A program made the position numbers and the translations under genes. A stretch of DNA of 54,053 nt, taken from contig JAFSIK010000083.1 in assembly GCA_017439805.1 (NCBI GenBank), positions 1 through 54,053 of the forward strand. Reading direction: 5' to 3'. The notes below the pieces were generated by a model. It was not told the origin of the DNA and searched no databases. It worked only from the letters and a program-made list of their open reading frames with translations. Position 1 is the first letter of the stretch; the number at the start of each line of letters is the position of its first letter. The DNA is from Oscillospiraceae bacterium (lineage in GTDB: Bacteria > Bacillota > Clostridia > Oscillospirales > Oscillospiraceae). Positions 7,877 through 17,257 of this stretch are shown here, piece after piece.

Positions 7877-8152
7877 TTAGCCCTCCACGGCGTCTTTCAG
7901 AGCCTTGCCGGCCTTGAATACGGGAGTCTTGGAAGCGGGAATCTCGATAGTCTGCTTGGTCTGGGGGTTGCGACCGGTGCGGGCGGCGCGCTGCTTTACT
8001 TCGAAAGCACCAAAGCCAACGATCTGGACCTTCTCGCCAGCCTTGAGAGCCTCGGTAATGGCCTCGACAGCAGCGTTAACAGCCTTTTCGGAATCTTTCT
8101 TGGACAGGGCAGCCTTCTCAGCTACGGCGGCGATCAGTTCGCTTTTGTTCAT
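7877..8152 (-). CDS. hup: HU-family nucleoid DNA-binding protein
   Basis: This 91-residue protein is a canonical [22 protein letters not shown] at the N-terminus, [20 protein letters not shown] in the DNA-clasping beta arm, and [21 protein letters not shown] at the end. It bends and compacts DNA without strict sequence preference. A good AGGAGG precedes the ATG. It lies 26 nt after mazG; the flippase-mazG-hup order is common in clostridial genomes. Confidence 0.97.
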   Translation of the reverse strand: MNKSELIAAVAEKAALSKKDSEKAVNAAVEAITEALKAGEKVQIVGFGAFEVKQRAARTGRNPQTKQTIEIPASKTPVFKAGKALKDAVEG

Positions 8153-8178
8153 TGTGAGTTCCTCCTAAAATTTATGTT

Positions 8179-8982
8179 TTATTCTTTGTTTACACGTTCG
8201 TCGGCTTTCGCCTTGTCCCAGAGGGCATCCATTTCCTCAAGGGACATATTCTTTAAATCCCGTCCGCTTTCGGCGGCAAGCTTTTCCACCTTGGAGAACC
8301 GGGAAATAAATTTGTCACAGGCACGGTTTATCGCCTGCTCCGGATCCACATCCATAAAGCGGGCGGCATTGACCGCGGCAAAGAGCACATCGCCCAGTTC
8401 CTCCTCGGCCTGAACACCGGGGGCGGCGCAGCGAAGCTCTGCAACTTCTTCCTCAAGCTTGTCCAGGGCGCCATTGGCGTCGTTCCAGTCAAAGCCCACC
8501 TTGCGGGCCTTTTTCTGAACCTTTTCCGCCCTCCACAGACCCGGCATGGCCCGGCACACGCTTTCCATGGAATCGGTAGTGGTTTCCTGCCCTTTTTCAA
8601 GCTTTTTTATCTCCTCCCAGTTGTTTAAAACCTGTTCGGAGTTATCTGCCTTAACATCGCCGAAAATATGGGGATGGCGCAGAACCAGTTTTTTACATAC
8701 TCTGTCGGCAACGTCGTCCAGATTGAAAACGCCCTTTTCCTCTTCCATACGGGCGTGAAAGACAACCTGCAGCAGTACATCGCCCAGTTCTTCCTTCAGA
8801 TGCTCCGCATCTTCCTCGTCGATGGCCTCCACTGCTTCGTAGGCCTCCTCGATAAAGTTGCGGCGGATGGACTGATGTGTCTGCTCTCTGTCCCAGGGGC
8901 AGCCCTGCTCAGAGCGCAGCAGAGCCATAATGGCTCTTAAATCCTCAATAGTATAACAATTTTTCTTTATAAAATCTACCAT
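8179..8982 (-). CDS. mazG: Nucleoside triphosphate pyrophosphohydrolase MazG
   Basis: This 267-residue protein has two MazG-type all-alpha domains. The first has PWDREQTHQSIRRNFIEEAYE and EELGDVLLQVVFHARM (ExxED-type metal-binding helices). The second has EEELGDVLFAAVNAARF. It hydrolyses NTPs or dNTPs to the monophosphate plus pyrophosphate and is linked to nucleotide-pool cleaning and ppGpp control. GGAGAG precedes the ATG. The upstream flippase gene ends 24 nt away, so the genes are probably co-transcribed. Confidence 0.95.
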   Translation of the reverse strand: MVDFIKKNCYTIEDLRAIMALLRSEQGCPWDREQTHQSIRRNFIEEAYEAVEAIDEEDAEHLKEELGDVLLQVVFHARMEEEKGVFNLDDVADRVCKKLVLRHPHIFGDVKADNSEQVLNNWEEIKKLEKGQETTTDSMESVCRAMPGLWRAEKVQKKARKVGFDWNDANGALDKLEEEVAELRCAAPGVQAEEELGDVLFAAVNAARFMDVDPEQAINRACDKFISRFSKVEKLAAESGRDLKNMSLEEMDALWDKAKADERVNKE

Positions 8983-9006
8983 TTTTTCGCTCTCCGGTTA
9001 ATAAAT

Positions 9007-10629
9007 TTACCGTAAATGAAGGATTTTTGCAATTTTTTCACCCTTGGGTACGTAAATTACGTCCTCTTTGCGAATGGCGCCGGTAATTACCACCATTACA
9101 ACGTAGATTATTACCGCCGCAACGATGCCCACAAGAACGCCGAGAGCGTTGTTGAGGCCGTTGTATCCCATAAGTCTTATGATTACCGTATAGACGCCCC
9201 AGGCGCCCGCACCCATGACAACGGAGGAAATGAGGGGGCGGACAAAGGTGCCGGGAATTGAGGGGCTTTCTGGGATTTTAATTTTGATAGCCACGATATT
9301 TATAACGGCGATAACCACGAAGCAGGCAAGAGTGCCGATGGGAGCGCCCTTGATGCCCAGAGAGGGTACGGCCACCAGAACGTAGTTTGCAATAATTTTT
9401 ACCACGCCGCCGCAGATCATGGAAATGATGGGTATTTTAACAAAGCCGTAGGACTGCAAAATAGAGTTTGTTACCAGCAGTACGCTGTTGGCAATGACCG
9501 CGGGAGCCAGTATTCTCAGCAGGGGCCAGCCCACGGATACCACCTCGGCCTGACTGTGGTAGAGCAGGTCCATAATGGGGTGAGCCAGCACGAAAAGACC
9601 AAATGCACAGGGCAGGCTGATAAGAGCCGCCAGACGCAGTCCGGTTTCGGAAAGCTTTCTGGCCTGCAGGTGATTGCCCCGGGCTACGTTTTCGCTGATG
9701 TTGGGAACAACGCTGGCTGTTATTGGAGTAATGAGGGTAACGGGCAGGTTGAAAAGAGTCTGGGCGCTGCCGTAGTTGCCGAAAAGTCCGGAGGCGTATT
9801 CCTCGGTATAGCCGAAAACGTTCTGCAAACGGTTGAGGACGATGGCGTTATCGATAAGGGAAACGATGGACATTATGGAAGAGCTGAGGGTAATGGGAAT
9901 GGCCAGCTTCATGAACCGTTTGAAGATGACAACGGACTCGTCCGGAACATCTGTCGCCGCCCTGTCGTCGTAATCGTTTCTGTGACGACGGCGGTAGATG
10001 ACGATGTAAAGGGCTCCCAGCACGCTGCCCACGGTGACACCCACGATGGCGCCGGCGGCGGCAATCTCAACACCCTTATCCCACTGCAGAGCCAGCCAGG
10101 CAAGACCAAGACCCACGCAAAGCTTGCACAGAGCCTCGATAACCTGGGAAACGGCGGTGGGGGTCATGTTGGAGTGACCCTGGAAATAGCCGCGGTAGGA
10201 GCTCATAAGGCACACGAACAGCACCGAAGGCGCCAGAGCCAGAATGGCGTGCCAGGCGGCGAAATTGCCCATCTTATCCGCCAGCCACTTGCAGCAGATA
10301 AGCATGAACAGCGTGAATATAAGACCCAGCACCGTAAGGGTGGTGGTGGCGATACGGGCAATTTTTTTAACCTGATTGCGGCGGCCAAGGCTTTCCGCCT
10401 CGGCTATCATTTTAGACAGAGCCACAGGCAGGCCGCCGGTTGAGATGGTTATAAGCAGGCTGTAGATATTATACGCCACGGTGAACTGGCCGTAACCTAC
10501 GTTGCCGATGATGTTGACGAGAGGTATTTTGAATACCGCGCCGATTACCTTTGTGATGATAACCGCCGCCGCCAGCACCGCCGCGCCGTGTATAAAGCTC
10601 TGCTTTTGGGCCTTGTTATGTTTCGCCAT
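9007..10629 (-). CDS. SpoVB/MurJ-like polysaccharide (lipid-linked precursor) flippase
   Basis: This is a 540-residue integral membrane protein with about 14 predicted transmembrane helices. The N-terminus FIHGAAVLAAAVIITKVIGAVFKIPL and GYGQFTVAYNIYSLLITIST match the MVF/MATE-like polysaccharide biosynthesis family that includes SpoVB and YabM of Bacillus. Such proteins flip lipid-linked cell-wall or spore-cortex precursors across the membrane. The position just before mazG and hup is like that of yabM in Bacillus and spoVB-like genes in clostridia. A GGAGG precedes the ATG. Whether the role is vegetative or sporulation-specific cannot be decided from sequence. Confidence 0.88.
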   Translation of the reverse strand: MAKHNKAQKQSFIHGAAVLAAAVIITKVIGAVFKIPLVNIIGNVGYGQFTVAYNIYSLLITISTGGLPVALSKMIAEAESLGRRNQVKKIARIATTTLTVLGLIFTLFMLICCKWLADKMGNFAAWHAILALAPSVLFVCLMSSYRGYFQGHSNMTPTAVSQVIEALCKLCVGLGLAWLALQWDKGVEIAAAGAIVGVTVGSVLGALYIVIYRRRHRNDYDDRAATDVPDESVVIFKRFMKLAIPITLSSSIMSIVSLIDNAIVLNRLQNVFGYTEEYASGLFGNYGSAQTLFNLPVTLITPITASVVPNISENVARGNHLQARKLSETGLRLAALISLPCAFGLFVLAHPIMDLLYHSQAEVVSVGWPLLRILAPAVIANSVLLVTNSILQSYGFVKIPIISMICGGVVKIIANYVLVAVPSLGIKGAPIGTLACFVVIAVINIVAIKIKIPESPSIPGTFVRPLISSVVMGAGAWGVYTVIIRLMGYNGLNNALGVLVGIVAAVIIYVVMVVITGAIRKEDVIYVPKGEKIAKILHLR

Positions 10630-10687
10630 TTAAAAACCTCCGGGCTTTCGCCCTAAATAACGATGGATGGGGTGTGCTGTTTGGATA

Positions 10688-11929
10688 TTATTCCCGGTTG
10701 GGCACATCTATGCCCGGCAGGGAGCGTTCACGGTAAAAGTCAAAAAATTCATCCTTGCATTTTTCGATTTTTTCCCGGTTGGTATTGTATTCATAGGGAT
10801 ATTTCGGATTGAAGGCGCGGGTGATGAAGCCTGTGACGGGATCCATCATCTTGCTGACAGCGCCGCCGCCCAGAGCCAGATTGCCGCACAGTTCCTCCAT
10901 GGTGGCAACGTTGTACAGGCTGTGCATGGCGGGTTTTGTCCAGCCGGTGTTTTCAAATCCGCCGGCGGAATTTTTCTGGCGGTAGAGATAATAGGGACGG
11001 TAGCCTGCGCCGGTAAGGGTCTCTGCCCCGTGGTCCAGCATGGCGCGCACCTCATCTGCCGTGGGCAGGGCGGCACCCAGTTCGTTTATGGTGCTTCCCC
11101 GCTTTACTGCAAGGGTATGGACGGTTATGTTTTCGGGAGAAAGCTCCATGACCCTGCGCAGGGTGTCTTTGAAGCTTTCCGGATTATCCGCGGGAAGCCC
11201 CGCGATAAGGTCGCAGTTTATATATCTGAAGCCTGCTCTGCGGGCGGCTTCAAAGGCGTGGAAAAATTCCTCCGGGCCGTGCTGTCTGCCAATGGCGGAA
11301 AGCACCGCCGGCGACAGGGACTGGGGATTGATGCTTATCCTGTTTACTCCGTGGCGGAGCATTGTTTCAAGCTTTTTGTCCGTTACGGTGTCGGGTCTGC
11401 CGGCTTCCACGGTGTACTCGTCAAAACCGCTTCCGAAATGCCTCTCCACCGCTGAAAGGAGCCTTTCAAGGCGCTCCTCATCCAGAGTGGTGGGCGTTCC
11501 GCCGCCTATGTAGACCGCCCGGATATTGAGCCCCGAAATCTTCAGACGCTCCGCCGCGTACTCCATTTCGTAAAGGAGCATATCCATAAAGGGATCCAGC
11601 AGCTTCATGGCGCCTGGCATGGAGTTTGAAACGAAGCTGCAGTAGGTGCAGCGGGTGGGACAGAAAGGTATGCCGATGTACAGGAGGATATCACGGGCGG
11701 CAAGGCCGTCTCTGACGGTCCGGGAAAATTCACTGGCCGCAAGGCATATCCTGGAGCGCATCTCCGACACGCCCAGCTCCTCCATAAAACTTTTTATCGC
11801 CTCACCGTCGGAAAGTCCCCGGTCTGTCAGTTTTGTGATAAGCTTCACCGGGCGCACGCCGGTAAGGACGCCCCACTGGGAGTCCATTTCACCCTTGAAC
11901 GCGCCGGTAAGTATCTCTTTGTTTATCAT
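10688..11929 (-). CDS. hemZ: Radical SAM coproporphyrinogen III oxidase-like protein HemZ
   Basis: This 413-residue radical SAM protein has the [4Fe-4S] motif CPTRCTYC (CxxxCxxC, about residues 89-96) and a HemN-like core (VYIGGGTPTTL; INPQSLSPAVLSAIGRQH). The segment WGVLTGVRPVKL near the N-terminus is characteristic of the HemZ branch. Family members often have about 480-500 residues, so the N-terminal extension is shorter here. Its reaction may be oxygen-independent coproporphyrinogen dehydrogenation or another radical chemistry, as for many HemN-like proteins. The start overlaps the upstream stop by one base (TGATG) with no strong ribosome-binding site, indicating reinitiation. Confidence 0.87.
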   Translation of the reverse strand: MINKEILTGAFKGEMDSQWGVLTGVRPVKLITKLTDRGLSDGEAIKSFMEELGVSEMRSRICLAASEFSRTVRDGLAARDILLYIGIPFCPTRCTYCSFVSNSMPGAMKLLDPFMDMLLYEMEYAAERLKISGLNIRAVYIGGGTPTTLDEERLERLLSAVERHFGSGFDEYTVEAGRPDTVTDKKLETMLRHGVNRISINPQSLSPAVLSAIGRQHGPEEFFHAFEAARRAGFRYINCDLIAGLPADNPESFKDTLRRVMELSPENITVHTLAVKRGSTINELGAALPTADEVRAMLDHGAETLTGAGYRPYYLYRQKNSAGGFENTGWTKPAMHSLYNVATMEELCGNLALGGGAVSKMMDPVTGFITRAFNPKYPYEYNTNREKIEKCKDEFFDFYRERSLPGIDVPNRE

Positions 11930-12543
11930 CAGAAGCCCATCATGAAGTAGTTGCTGCGGCGCTCATTTTCCAGTGTAGATGTGCCCTCGTGTCCGGGATA
12001 GACGTTAAAATTGCCGGGCAGGTCGTGCAGGCGCTTGAGGGACATCATCATTTCGTGGGAATCGCCGCCGGTGAAGTCGGTTCTGCCGCAGCTGCCGGCA
12101 AAAAGAGTGTCACCGGAGAACATTTCGCCGCCCATGAGGAAAACGCAGCTTCCCTTGCTGTGGCCGGTGGTATTGAGCACCTTTATTACATGTCCGCCCA
12201 GACTCAGCTCGTCACCCTCGGCAAGACTCTTTATCGCGGTGTCGGGTTCGGGAGTGTAAAACAGCTGGGCGCCCCTGTCGGCGCTGTCGGTATTCACGTC
12301 GGCGGGATGGATATATACGGGGGCGCCGGTTTTGCGGCTTATCTCATCGGCGGCGCCGGTATGGTCATAGTGACCGTGGGTCAGAAGGACGTATTTAAGC
12401 TTGCAGCCGGTGTTTTCAATGGCGCGAAGGAGCTTGCCCGCCTCTGCGCCGGGGTCGATTATCATGGCCTCACCGGACTCCTCGTCCCATACCAGGTAGC
12501 AGTTTGTCATAAGGTAGCCCACGGGCATTCTCTTGATATTCAT
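11929..12543 (-). CDS. Metallo-beta-lactamase fold hydrolase (glyoxalase II-like)
   Basis: This 204-residue protein has the metal-binding motif LTHGHYDHTG (HxHxDH, about residues 54-63), a further ligand His in TTGHSKGS and Asp in MFSGDTLFAGSCGRTD, and the last His in YPGHEGTSTLENER. This is the hydroxyacylglutathione-hydrolase-like group; the physiological thioester or other substrate is unknown. The ATG has AAAGGAG upstream. It sits 12 nt after dtd and is fused by a one-base overlap to hemZ. Confidence 0.88.
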   Translation of the reverse strand: MNIKRMPVGYLMTNCYLVWDEESGEAMIIDPGAEAGKLLRAIENTGCKLKYVLLTHGHYDHTGAADEISRKTGAPVYIHPADVNTDSADRGAQLFYTPEPDTAIKSLAEGDELSLGGHVIKVLNTTGHSKGSCVFLMGGEMFSGDTLFAGSCGRTDFTGGDSHEMMMSLKRLHDLPGNFNVYPGHEGTSTLENERRSNYFMMGF

Positions 12544-12555
12544 TTCGTACTCCTT

Positions 12556-13011
12556 TCAGCGAAGGTTCAGCTCTGCGGAATCGATTATCAGTGTAACGGG
12601 ACCGTCGTTTACGGATTCAAGCTTCATGTCCGCGCCGAAGATGCCCGTCTGGGTTTCAAAGCCCAGCGAGCGGCATTTGGCAACGAAATGCTCGTAGAGC
12701 TTTTCTGCCAGGGCGGGGGCGGCGGCGCCGAAAAAGTCCGGGCGGCGGCCCTTGACGCATTTGCCGTAAAGGGTGAAGTTGCTGACCACCAGAAGTTTTC
12801 CCTTCACCTGGTCAAGTGAGAGGTTCATTTTGTCCTCTTCATCGGAAAATACACGCAGGGAGCAGATTTTCTCCGCCAGCTTTTCCGCGTGGCGCTCATC
12901 GTCCTCCGGGCCAACACCCAGAAGAATCAGAAATCCCTGTTCTATTTTTCCCGTAAGCACCCCGTCGGAGATGACGGAGGCGGAAGATACTCTTGTAACT
13001 ACAGCTTTCAT
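12556..13011 (-). CDS. dtd: D-aminoacyl-tRNA deacylase
   Basis: This 151-residue protein matches DTD: MKAVVTRVSSASV at the N-terminus, the SNFTLYG segment (family SQFTL motif with Q to N) at about residues 78-84, and the GPVT cis-Pro motif in NDGPVTLIIDS. It removes D-amino acids and glycine wrongly attached to tRNA. The relA-dtd order is conserved in many Firmicutes. It starts 10 nt after relA. Confidence 0.95.
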   Translation of the reverse strand: MKAVVTRVSSASVISDGVLTGKIEQGFLILLGVGPEDDERHAEKLAEKICSLRVFSDEEDKMNLSLDQVKGKLLVVSNFTLYGKCVKGRRPDFFGAAAPALAEKLYEHFVAKCRSLGFETQTGIFGADMKLESVNDGPVTLIIDSAELNLR

Positions 13012-13021
13012 TTTTTACCTC

Positions 13022-15211
13022 TTATGCGTTGTTGCGGCGGACTTCCATAATGCCGTTGAAGCGCTGGATACGATTTATGACCTCCCGCAACTGGTCCGCG
13101 CCGGTGACGTTGACAGTGATATATACCTCGGCGTTGCCGCCGCCTATATCACGGGCATTGAGGGAGGACACCTTCACCTTCAGCGCGTTGAGCGCAGTGA
13201 CGATGTCCAGCACAAGTCCGTCCTTGTTTTTGGCAAAAATCTGAATACGGGTGTCGAAAAGCTGGTCCTTGGCGTTGGCCCAGCTGACCTCTACCCAGCG
13301 GCCCTTATCCTCGTCCTTGCCCATGGCTTCCTTGACGTTGGGGCAGTCCCGTCTGTGGATGCTGACGCCGAAGCCGCGGGTGATAAATCCGATGATGTCG
13401 TCCCCGGGCACGGGGCAGCAGCAGCGGGAGAATTTGGTAAGGCAGTTGTCCAGACCCTGTACCTCGACGCCGCTTTCGGTGACCTTTTTGGGGGCGTCCA
13501 CGGGGATGCGCAGGGCGGCGGAGCGGACGGTCTGGAGCTTGTTGAGGCGGGTCAGTTCGTCCTTGAAGCGGTTGACCACGCGCACGGAGGTGACGCCGCC
13601 GTAGCCGATTGCCGCCAGCACGTCGTCAAGGGTCTGGAAAGTCATGCGCTTGAGCACGCTGTGCTGCAGCTCCTCGTCGGAGATGGCGTCCATTGTAAGC
13701 CCCTGGCGCTTGAGCTCCGCTTCAAAGGAGCTTTTGCCCCGGATAATATTTTCCTCGCGCTTTTCCTTTTTGAACCACTGGCGTATCTTGGTGCGGGCCT
13801 CGTTGCTCTTGGCGATGGTCATCCAGTCACGGCTGGGGCCGTGGCCCGCCTTGGAGGTGATGGCCTCGGCAATATCGCCGTTTTTGAGGATATAGTCGTA
13901 GTTTACCAGTCTGCCGGTTACCTTGGCGCCCACCATATTGTTGCCCACGGCGCTGTTGATGGCGTAGGCAAAGTCGATGGGGGTGGCGCCGGCAGGCAGG
14001 TTTATAACGTCTCCCTTCGGTGTGAAAACGAACACTTCGTCGGCGAACATATCCACCTTCAGGGTGGAGATAAAGTCCTCCGCGTCCATTTCCTGCTGGT
14101 TTTCAAGCAGGCGGCGAATCCAGCTGAATTTTTCCTCGTCGGCGGATTTGGTGCCCATGCCCTGCTTGTATTTCCAATGGGCGGCGATGCCGTATTCGGC
14201 GGTGTTGTGCATTTCCCAGGTACGTATCTGCACCTCGAAGGGAGTGCCGTCGGTGCCGATGACGGCGGTATGCAGGCTCTGATACAGGTTGGGTTTGGGG
14301 GTGGAAATATAGTCCTTGAAGCGGCCGGGAATGGGTTTGAACTCGTCATGGATAAGGCCAAGGACGTTGTAGCATTCGGTGATGGTGTTTACAACCACGC
14401 GGAAGGCGAAGTAATCGTATATCTCGCCTATCTGCTTGTTCTGGCTGTACATTTTGCGGTAGAGACTGTAAATATGCTTCACTCTGCCGTAAACCGTGGC
14501 CTCCTGGCCGGCGGCGGCAAGGCGCTCTTTTATCTCGTCGCAGATTTTTTCGATAAATCCCTCGTTTTCCGAGCGGAATTTTTCAATATCGCCCGTTATT
14601 TCCTCGTAACCCACGGGGTCAAGGTATTTAAGGCAGGTGTCCTCCAGCTCCCATTTAATCCTCTGCATACCAAGACGGTGGGCGATGGGGGCGTATATTT
14701 CCATGGTTTCAAGGGATATCTGTTTTTGCTTGTTGGGGGGCTGGTACTGCATGGTGCGCATGTTGTGCAGCCGGTCAGCCAGCTTTACCAGAATAACCCG
14801 GATGTCCTTGGCCATGGCCATGAACATCTTGCGCAGGTTTTCCATCTGCTCCTCTTCCTTGCTGGTGTACTGCACCTGACGCAGTTTGGTCAGGCCGTCA
14901 ACCAGAAGAGCCACGCTCTCGGAGAATTTTCTGCTGACTTCCTCCAGAGAGGCATCGGTGTCCTCAATAACGTCATGGAGCAGGGCGGCTATAACGCTGT
15001 CCATGTCCATGCCCATTTCCGCAACCAGAATGGCAACGTTCAGAGGGTGGGTTATATACTCCGAGCCGTCCTTGCGCTTTTGCTCTATGTGGGCGGCATG
15101 GGCGTACTGAAAGGCTGCTTCAAAGCGGGCCATATCAGACGGAGAAGCACTTGCGCTGATTTTTTTATGAAGTTGTTCGTACAGCTCCTGCACCTGGGCG
15201 GTAAGTTCCAT
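13022..15211 (-). CDS. relA: Bifunctional (p)ppGpp synthetase/hydrolase
   Basis: This 729-residue Rel protein has an HD hydrolase domain (AHIEQKRKDGSEYITHPLNV; LLHDVIEDTDAS), a synthetase domain (YDYFAFRVVVNTITECYNVL), a TGS domain (FVFTPKGDVINLPAGATPID), the zinc-finger/helical region (CCCPVPGDDIIGFITRGFGV; HRRDCPN) and a C-terminal ACT domain. It makes and degrades (p)ppGpp in response to uncharged tRNA on the ribosome. The start is put at ATG 15211 because AAAGGAGG lies 7 nt upstream and within the longer in-frame extension that begins with GTG at 15229. It follows recJ by 14 nt. Confidence 0.96.
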   Translation of the reverse strand: MELTAQVQELYEQLHKKISASASPSDMARFEAAFQYAHAAHIEQKRKDGSEYITHPLNVAILVAEMGMDMDSVIAALLHDVIEDTDASLEEVSRKFSESVALLVDGLTKLRQVQYTSKEEEQMENLRKMFMAMAKDIRVILVKLADRLHNMRTMQYQPPNKQKQISLETMEIYAPIAHRLGMQRIKWELEDTCLKYLDPVGYEEITGDIEKFRSENEGFIEKICDEIKERLAAAGQEATVYGRVKHIYSLYRKMYSQNKQIGEIYDYFAFRVVVNTITECYNVLGLIHDEFKPIPGRFKDYISTPKPNLYQSLHTAVIGTDGTPFEVQIRTWEMHNTAEYGIAAHWKYKQGMGTKSADEEKFSWIRRLLENQQEMDAEDFISTLKVDMFADEVFVFTPKGDVINLPAGATPIDFAYAINSAVGNNMVGAKVTGRLVNYDYILKNGDIAEAITSKAGHGPSRDWMTIAKSNEARTKIRQWFKKEKREENIIRGKSSFEAELKRQGLTMDAISDEELQHSVLKRMTFQTLDDVLAAIGYGGVTSVRVVNRFKDELTRLNKLQTVRSAALRIPVDAPKKVTESGVEVQGLDNCLTKFSRCCCPVPGDDIIGFITRGFGVSIHRRDCPNVKEAMGKDEDKGRWVEVSWANAKDQLFDTRIQIFAKNKDGLVLDIVTALNALKVKVSSLNARDIGGGNAEVYITVNVTGADQLREVINRIQRFNGIMEVRRNNA

Positions 15212-15225
15212 TATGCCGCCTCCTT

Positions 15226-17196
15226 TCACTGTGCGCAGCGGCGCAGATTTATAATTATATCCGTTTTTTCAAGATCAGCCTTCCCGCAGCCGGGGATTAT
15301 CTCCGCCCGTATCTCTCCGCAGCGGCGCTCCACGGTAACAAGGCCGCCCTGACGGAATGCCTCAAGACAGGCAAGAGTCCGTCCGGAGAGCCAGAAGCTG
15401 CAGTGACCCGATTGCAGCCGGCGCCAGATAACGGTCATGTCCCCTCTGTCGGGAAGAAGTTCTCCGGCCTCGGCACGGGGGATTTCCTCCCCTGCCGCCG
15501 CCCGGTCAAGGGCATCAATCAGTCTTTTCGCCGGGCGCACGTCCACGATGTGCATCTGAACGGTGCGGCTGCCGCGAAATTCGTTTACACGGGGAGAAAA
15601 GGCCACGTCCGCCAGGTCCCCCCGACGGCAGCGAAGCTGCTCCCGGTTGGCGGAGAAGAAAATGGCGTCGATGGTTTTATCGTTTTTGGCAAAGGTGAAT
15701 TTAAGATGGCGTCCGCCGCCCACCTCGGAAACTTTGTCGATAACCACGTCCTCCATAACGAAGGTGGGGTAGGGATTGCTGACTCCGCAGGGCTCCAGCT
15801 GGAAAAGGGACTGAACGTCCGGCAGAGTAAGGTCTGCGGGTTCCACCACGCAGTCGGCGTGGAGGCTGTTTTCGGAAAGTCCCTGCTCCTCAAGAGCGGC
15901 GTATTTTTCCATCAAATCCCGGAACTGTTCGATTTTTTCCCGGCGAATGGTAAAGCCCGCCGCCATTTCGTGTCCGCCGAAGCTCTCGAGGGCGTCGGAG
16001 GCGTATTCCATAGCGGCGATAAGGCTCTGGCTGCCCCAGCCGCGGCAGGAGGCCTTGCCGTAATCGCCGGACATTGAAATCAAAAAGGCGCGGCATCGGT
16101 ATTCCTCCGCCAGTCGGGAGGCAACGATGCCCACAACGCCCTGATGCCAGCCGTCGTCCGAGAGGACAATGACACCTTTGGGCGGCTGCTGAGCCAGCTT
16201 TTCCTTGGCGGAGAAGTATATTTCAGACTCGATGGTCTGGCGGTTTATATTAAGCTCCCCAAGCTGGCCTACCAGCCTGCGGGCAAGGGTTTCGTCCTCG
16301 GTAAGAAGCAGGCGCACGGCGGTTTCGGCGCTGCTCATACGGCCGGTGGCGTTGATTTTGGGCGCCACGGAAAAACCGATGTCCATGGTGGAAAGAGTCT
16401 TTCCTGCAAGGCCGGCCTCAGTAAGAATCTGTCTGAATCCCATGCGGGGTTCTTTTTCAAGCTGGCGCAGGCCCATGTGGACAATGGCACGGTTTTCGTC
16501 GGTCATGGGCATGACGTCGGCAATGGTACCCACCGCCGCCATCTGGGCAAGATAACGGGCGCTTTCCAGACCGCCCAGAGCGCAGCAGAGCTTGAAGGCC
16601 ACGCCAACGCCGGCAAGGCCGTCAAAGGGATATTCGCAATCCGGTCTGCGGGGGTCGATGACCGCCACGGCGGCAGGCAGTTCGGCCTTGCACTCGTGGT
16701 GGTCGGTAATAATCACGTCGGCGCCCAGCCAGGCGGCAAAATTGACTTCTTCAATGGCGGTAACGCCGCAGTCCACGGTGATTATAAGGGTAACGCCGTC
16801 GGAAACCAGAGACTCCACCGCGGAGGGGTTGAGACCGTAGCCCTCGCTCACGCGTTCGGGGATGTAAAATATTACCTGCGCCCCCATGGCGCGCAGATAG
16901 TCCGTCATCAGGCAGGTGGCAGTGATGCCGTCCACGTCGTAGTCGCCGTAGATGGCAATTTTCTCCCCCTTTTCGATGGCGGTCTTTATTCTCTTTACAG
17001 CCTTGTCCATGTCCCGCAGCAGATAGGGGTCGTGAAGGCGGCTTTCGTCATGGGACAAAAATTCCCGCGCCTGAGCCGCTCCGTCGAAACCTCTGGCCGA
17101 CAGAGCAAGGGACGTCAGATGGGAAAGCCCCCCCTCCTCCAGAGCCGTTTTACAGGCTCCGTCGGGACAGGAAACATCCCAGATTCCGTATCTCAT
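15226..17196 (-). CDS. recJ: Single-stranded-DNA-specific exonuclease RecJ
   Basis: This 656-residue protein has the DHH phosphoesterase motifs: IYGDYDVDGITATCLM (motif I, about residues 84-99), ITVDCGVTA, and TDHHECKAELP (DHH). The DHHA1 motif SFGGHEMAAGFTI and a C-terminal OB-like domain follow. RecJ degrades single-stranded DNA 5' to 3' in recombination and mismatch repair. An in-frame TTG at 17208 overlaps the ribosome-binding site GGAGAAAG, so the ATG at 17196 is the likely start. First gene of the long minus-strand run, with a promoter at 17227-17255. Confidence 0.96.
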   Translation of the reverse strand: MRYGIWDVSCPDGACKTALEEGGLSHLTSLALSARGFDGAAQAREFLSHDESRLHDPYLLRDMDKAVKRIKTAIEKGEKIAIYGDYDVDGITATCLMTDYLRAMGAQVIFYIPERVSEGYGLNPSAVESLVSDGVTLIITVDCGVTAIEEVNFAAWLGADVIITDHHECKAELPAAVAVIDPRRPDCEYPFDGLAGVGVAFKLCCALGGLESARYLAQMAAVGTIADVMPMTDENRAIVHMGLRQLEKEPRMGFRQILTEAGLAGKTLSTMDIGFSVAPKINATGRMSSAETAVRLLLTEDETLARRLVGQLGELNINRQTIESEIYFSAKEKLAQQPPKGVIVLSDDGWHQGVVGIVASRLAEEYRCRAFLISMSGDYGKASCRGWGSQSLIAAMEYASDALESFGGHEMAAGFTIRREKIEQFRDLMEKYAALEEQGLSENSLHADCVVEPADLTLPDVQSLFQLEPCGVSNPYPTFVMEDVVIDKVSEVGGGRHLKFTFAKNDKTIDAIFFSANREQLRCRRGDLADVAFSPRVNEFRGSRTVQMHIVDVRPAKRLIDALDRAAAGEEIPRAEAGELLPDRGDMTVIWRRLQSGHCSFWLSGRTLACLEAFRQGGLVTVERRCGEIRAEIIPGCGKADLEKTDIIINLRRCAQ

Positions 17197-17226
17197 TTCT
17201 TTCTCCAAAAATTTTATTAATGATAT

Positions 17227-17255
17227 ATTATATCAAATACATATTACAAACACAA
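17227..17255 (-). promoter_or_regulatory. Probable promoter of the recJ operon
   Basis: Minus-strand TATAAT (17227-17232) lies 17 nt downstream of TTGTGT (17250-17255). It starts right beyond the terminator of the upstream LUD gene. Confidence 0.5.
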
Positions 17256-17257
17256 GG

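Noticed and set aside
10636..10660. Small hairpin GGGC-TTTC-GCCC between hemZ and the flippase gene
   Set aside because: The stem is only four to five base pairs without a T-tract, so it is not accepted as a terminator dividing the operon.
12773..15352. An 859-codon plus-strand open frame opposite dtd and relA
   Set aside because: It runs antisense to relA and dtd, whose domains and ribosome-binding sites are unmistakable; the low-complexity translation is a codon-bias shadow.
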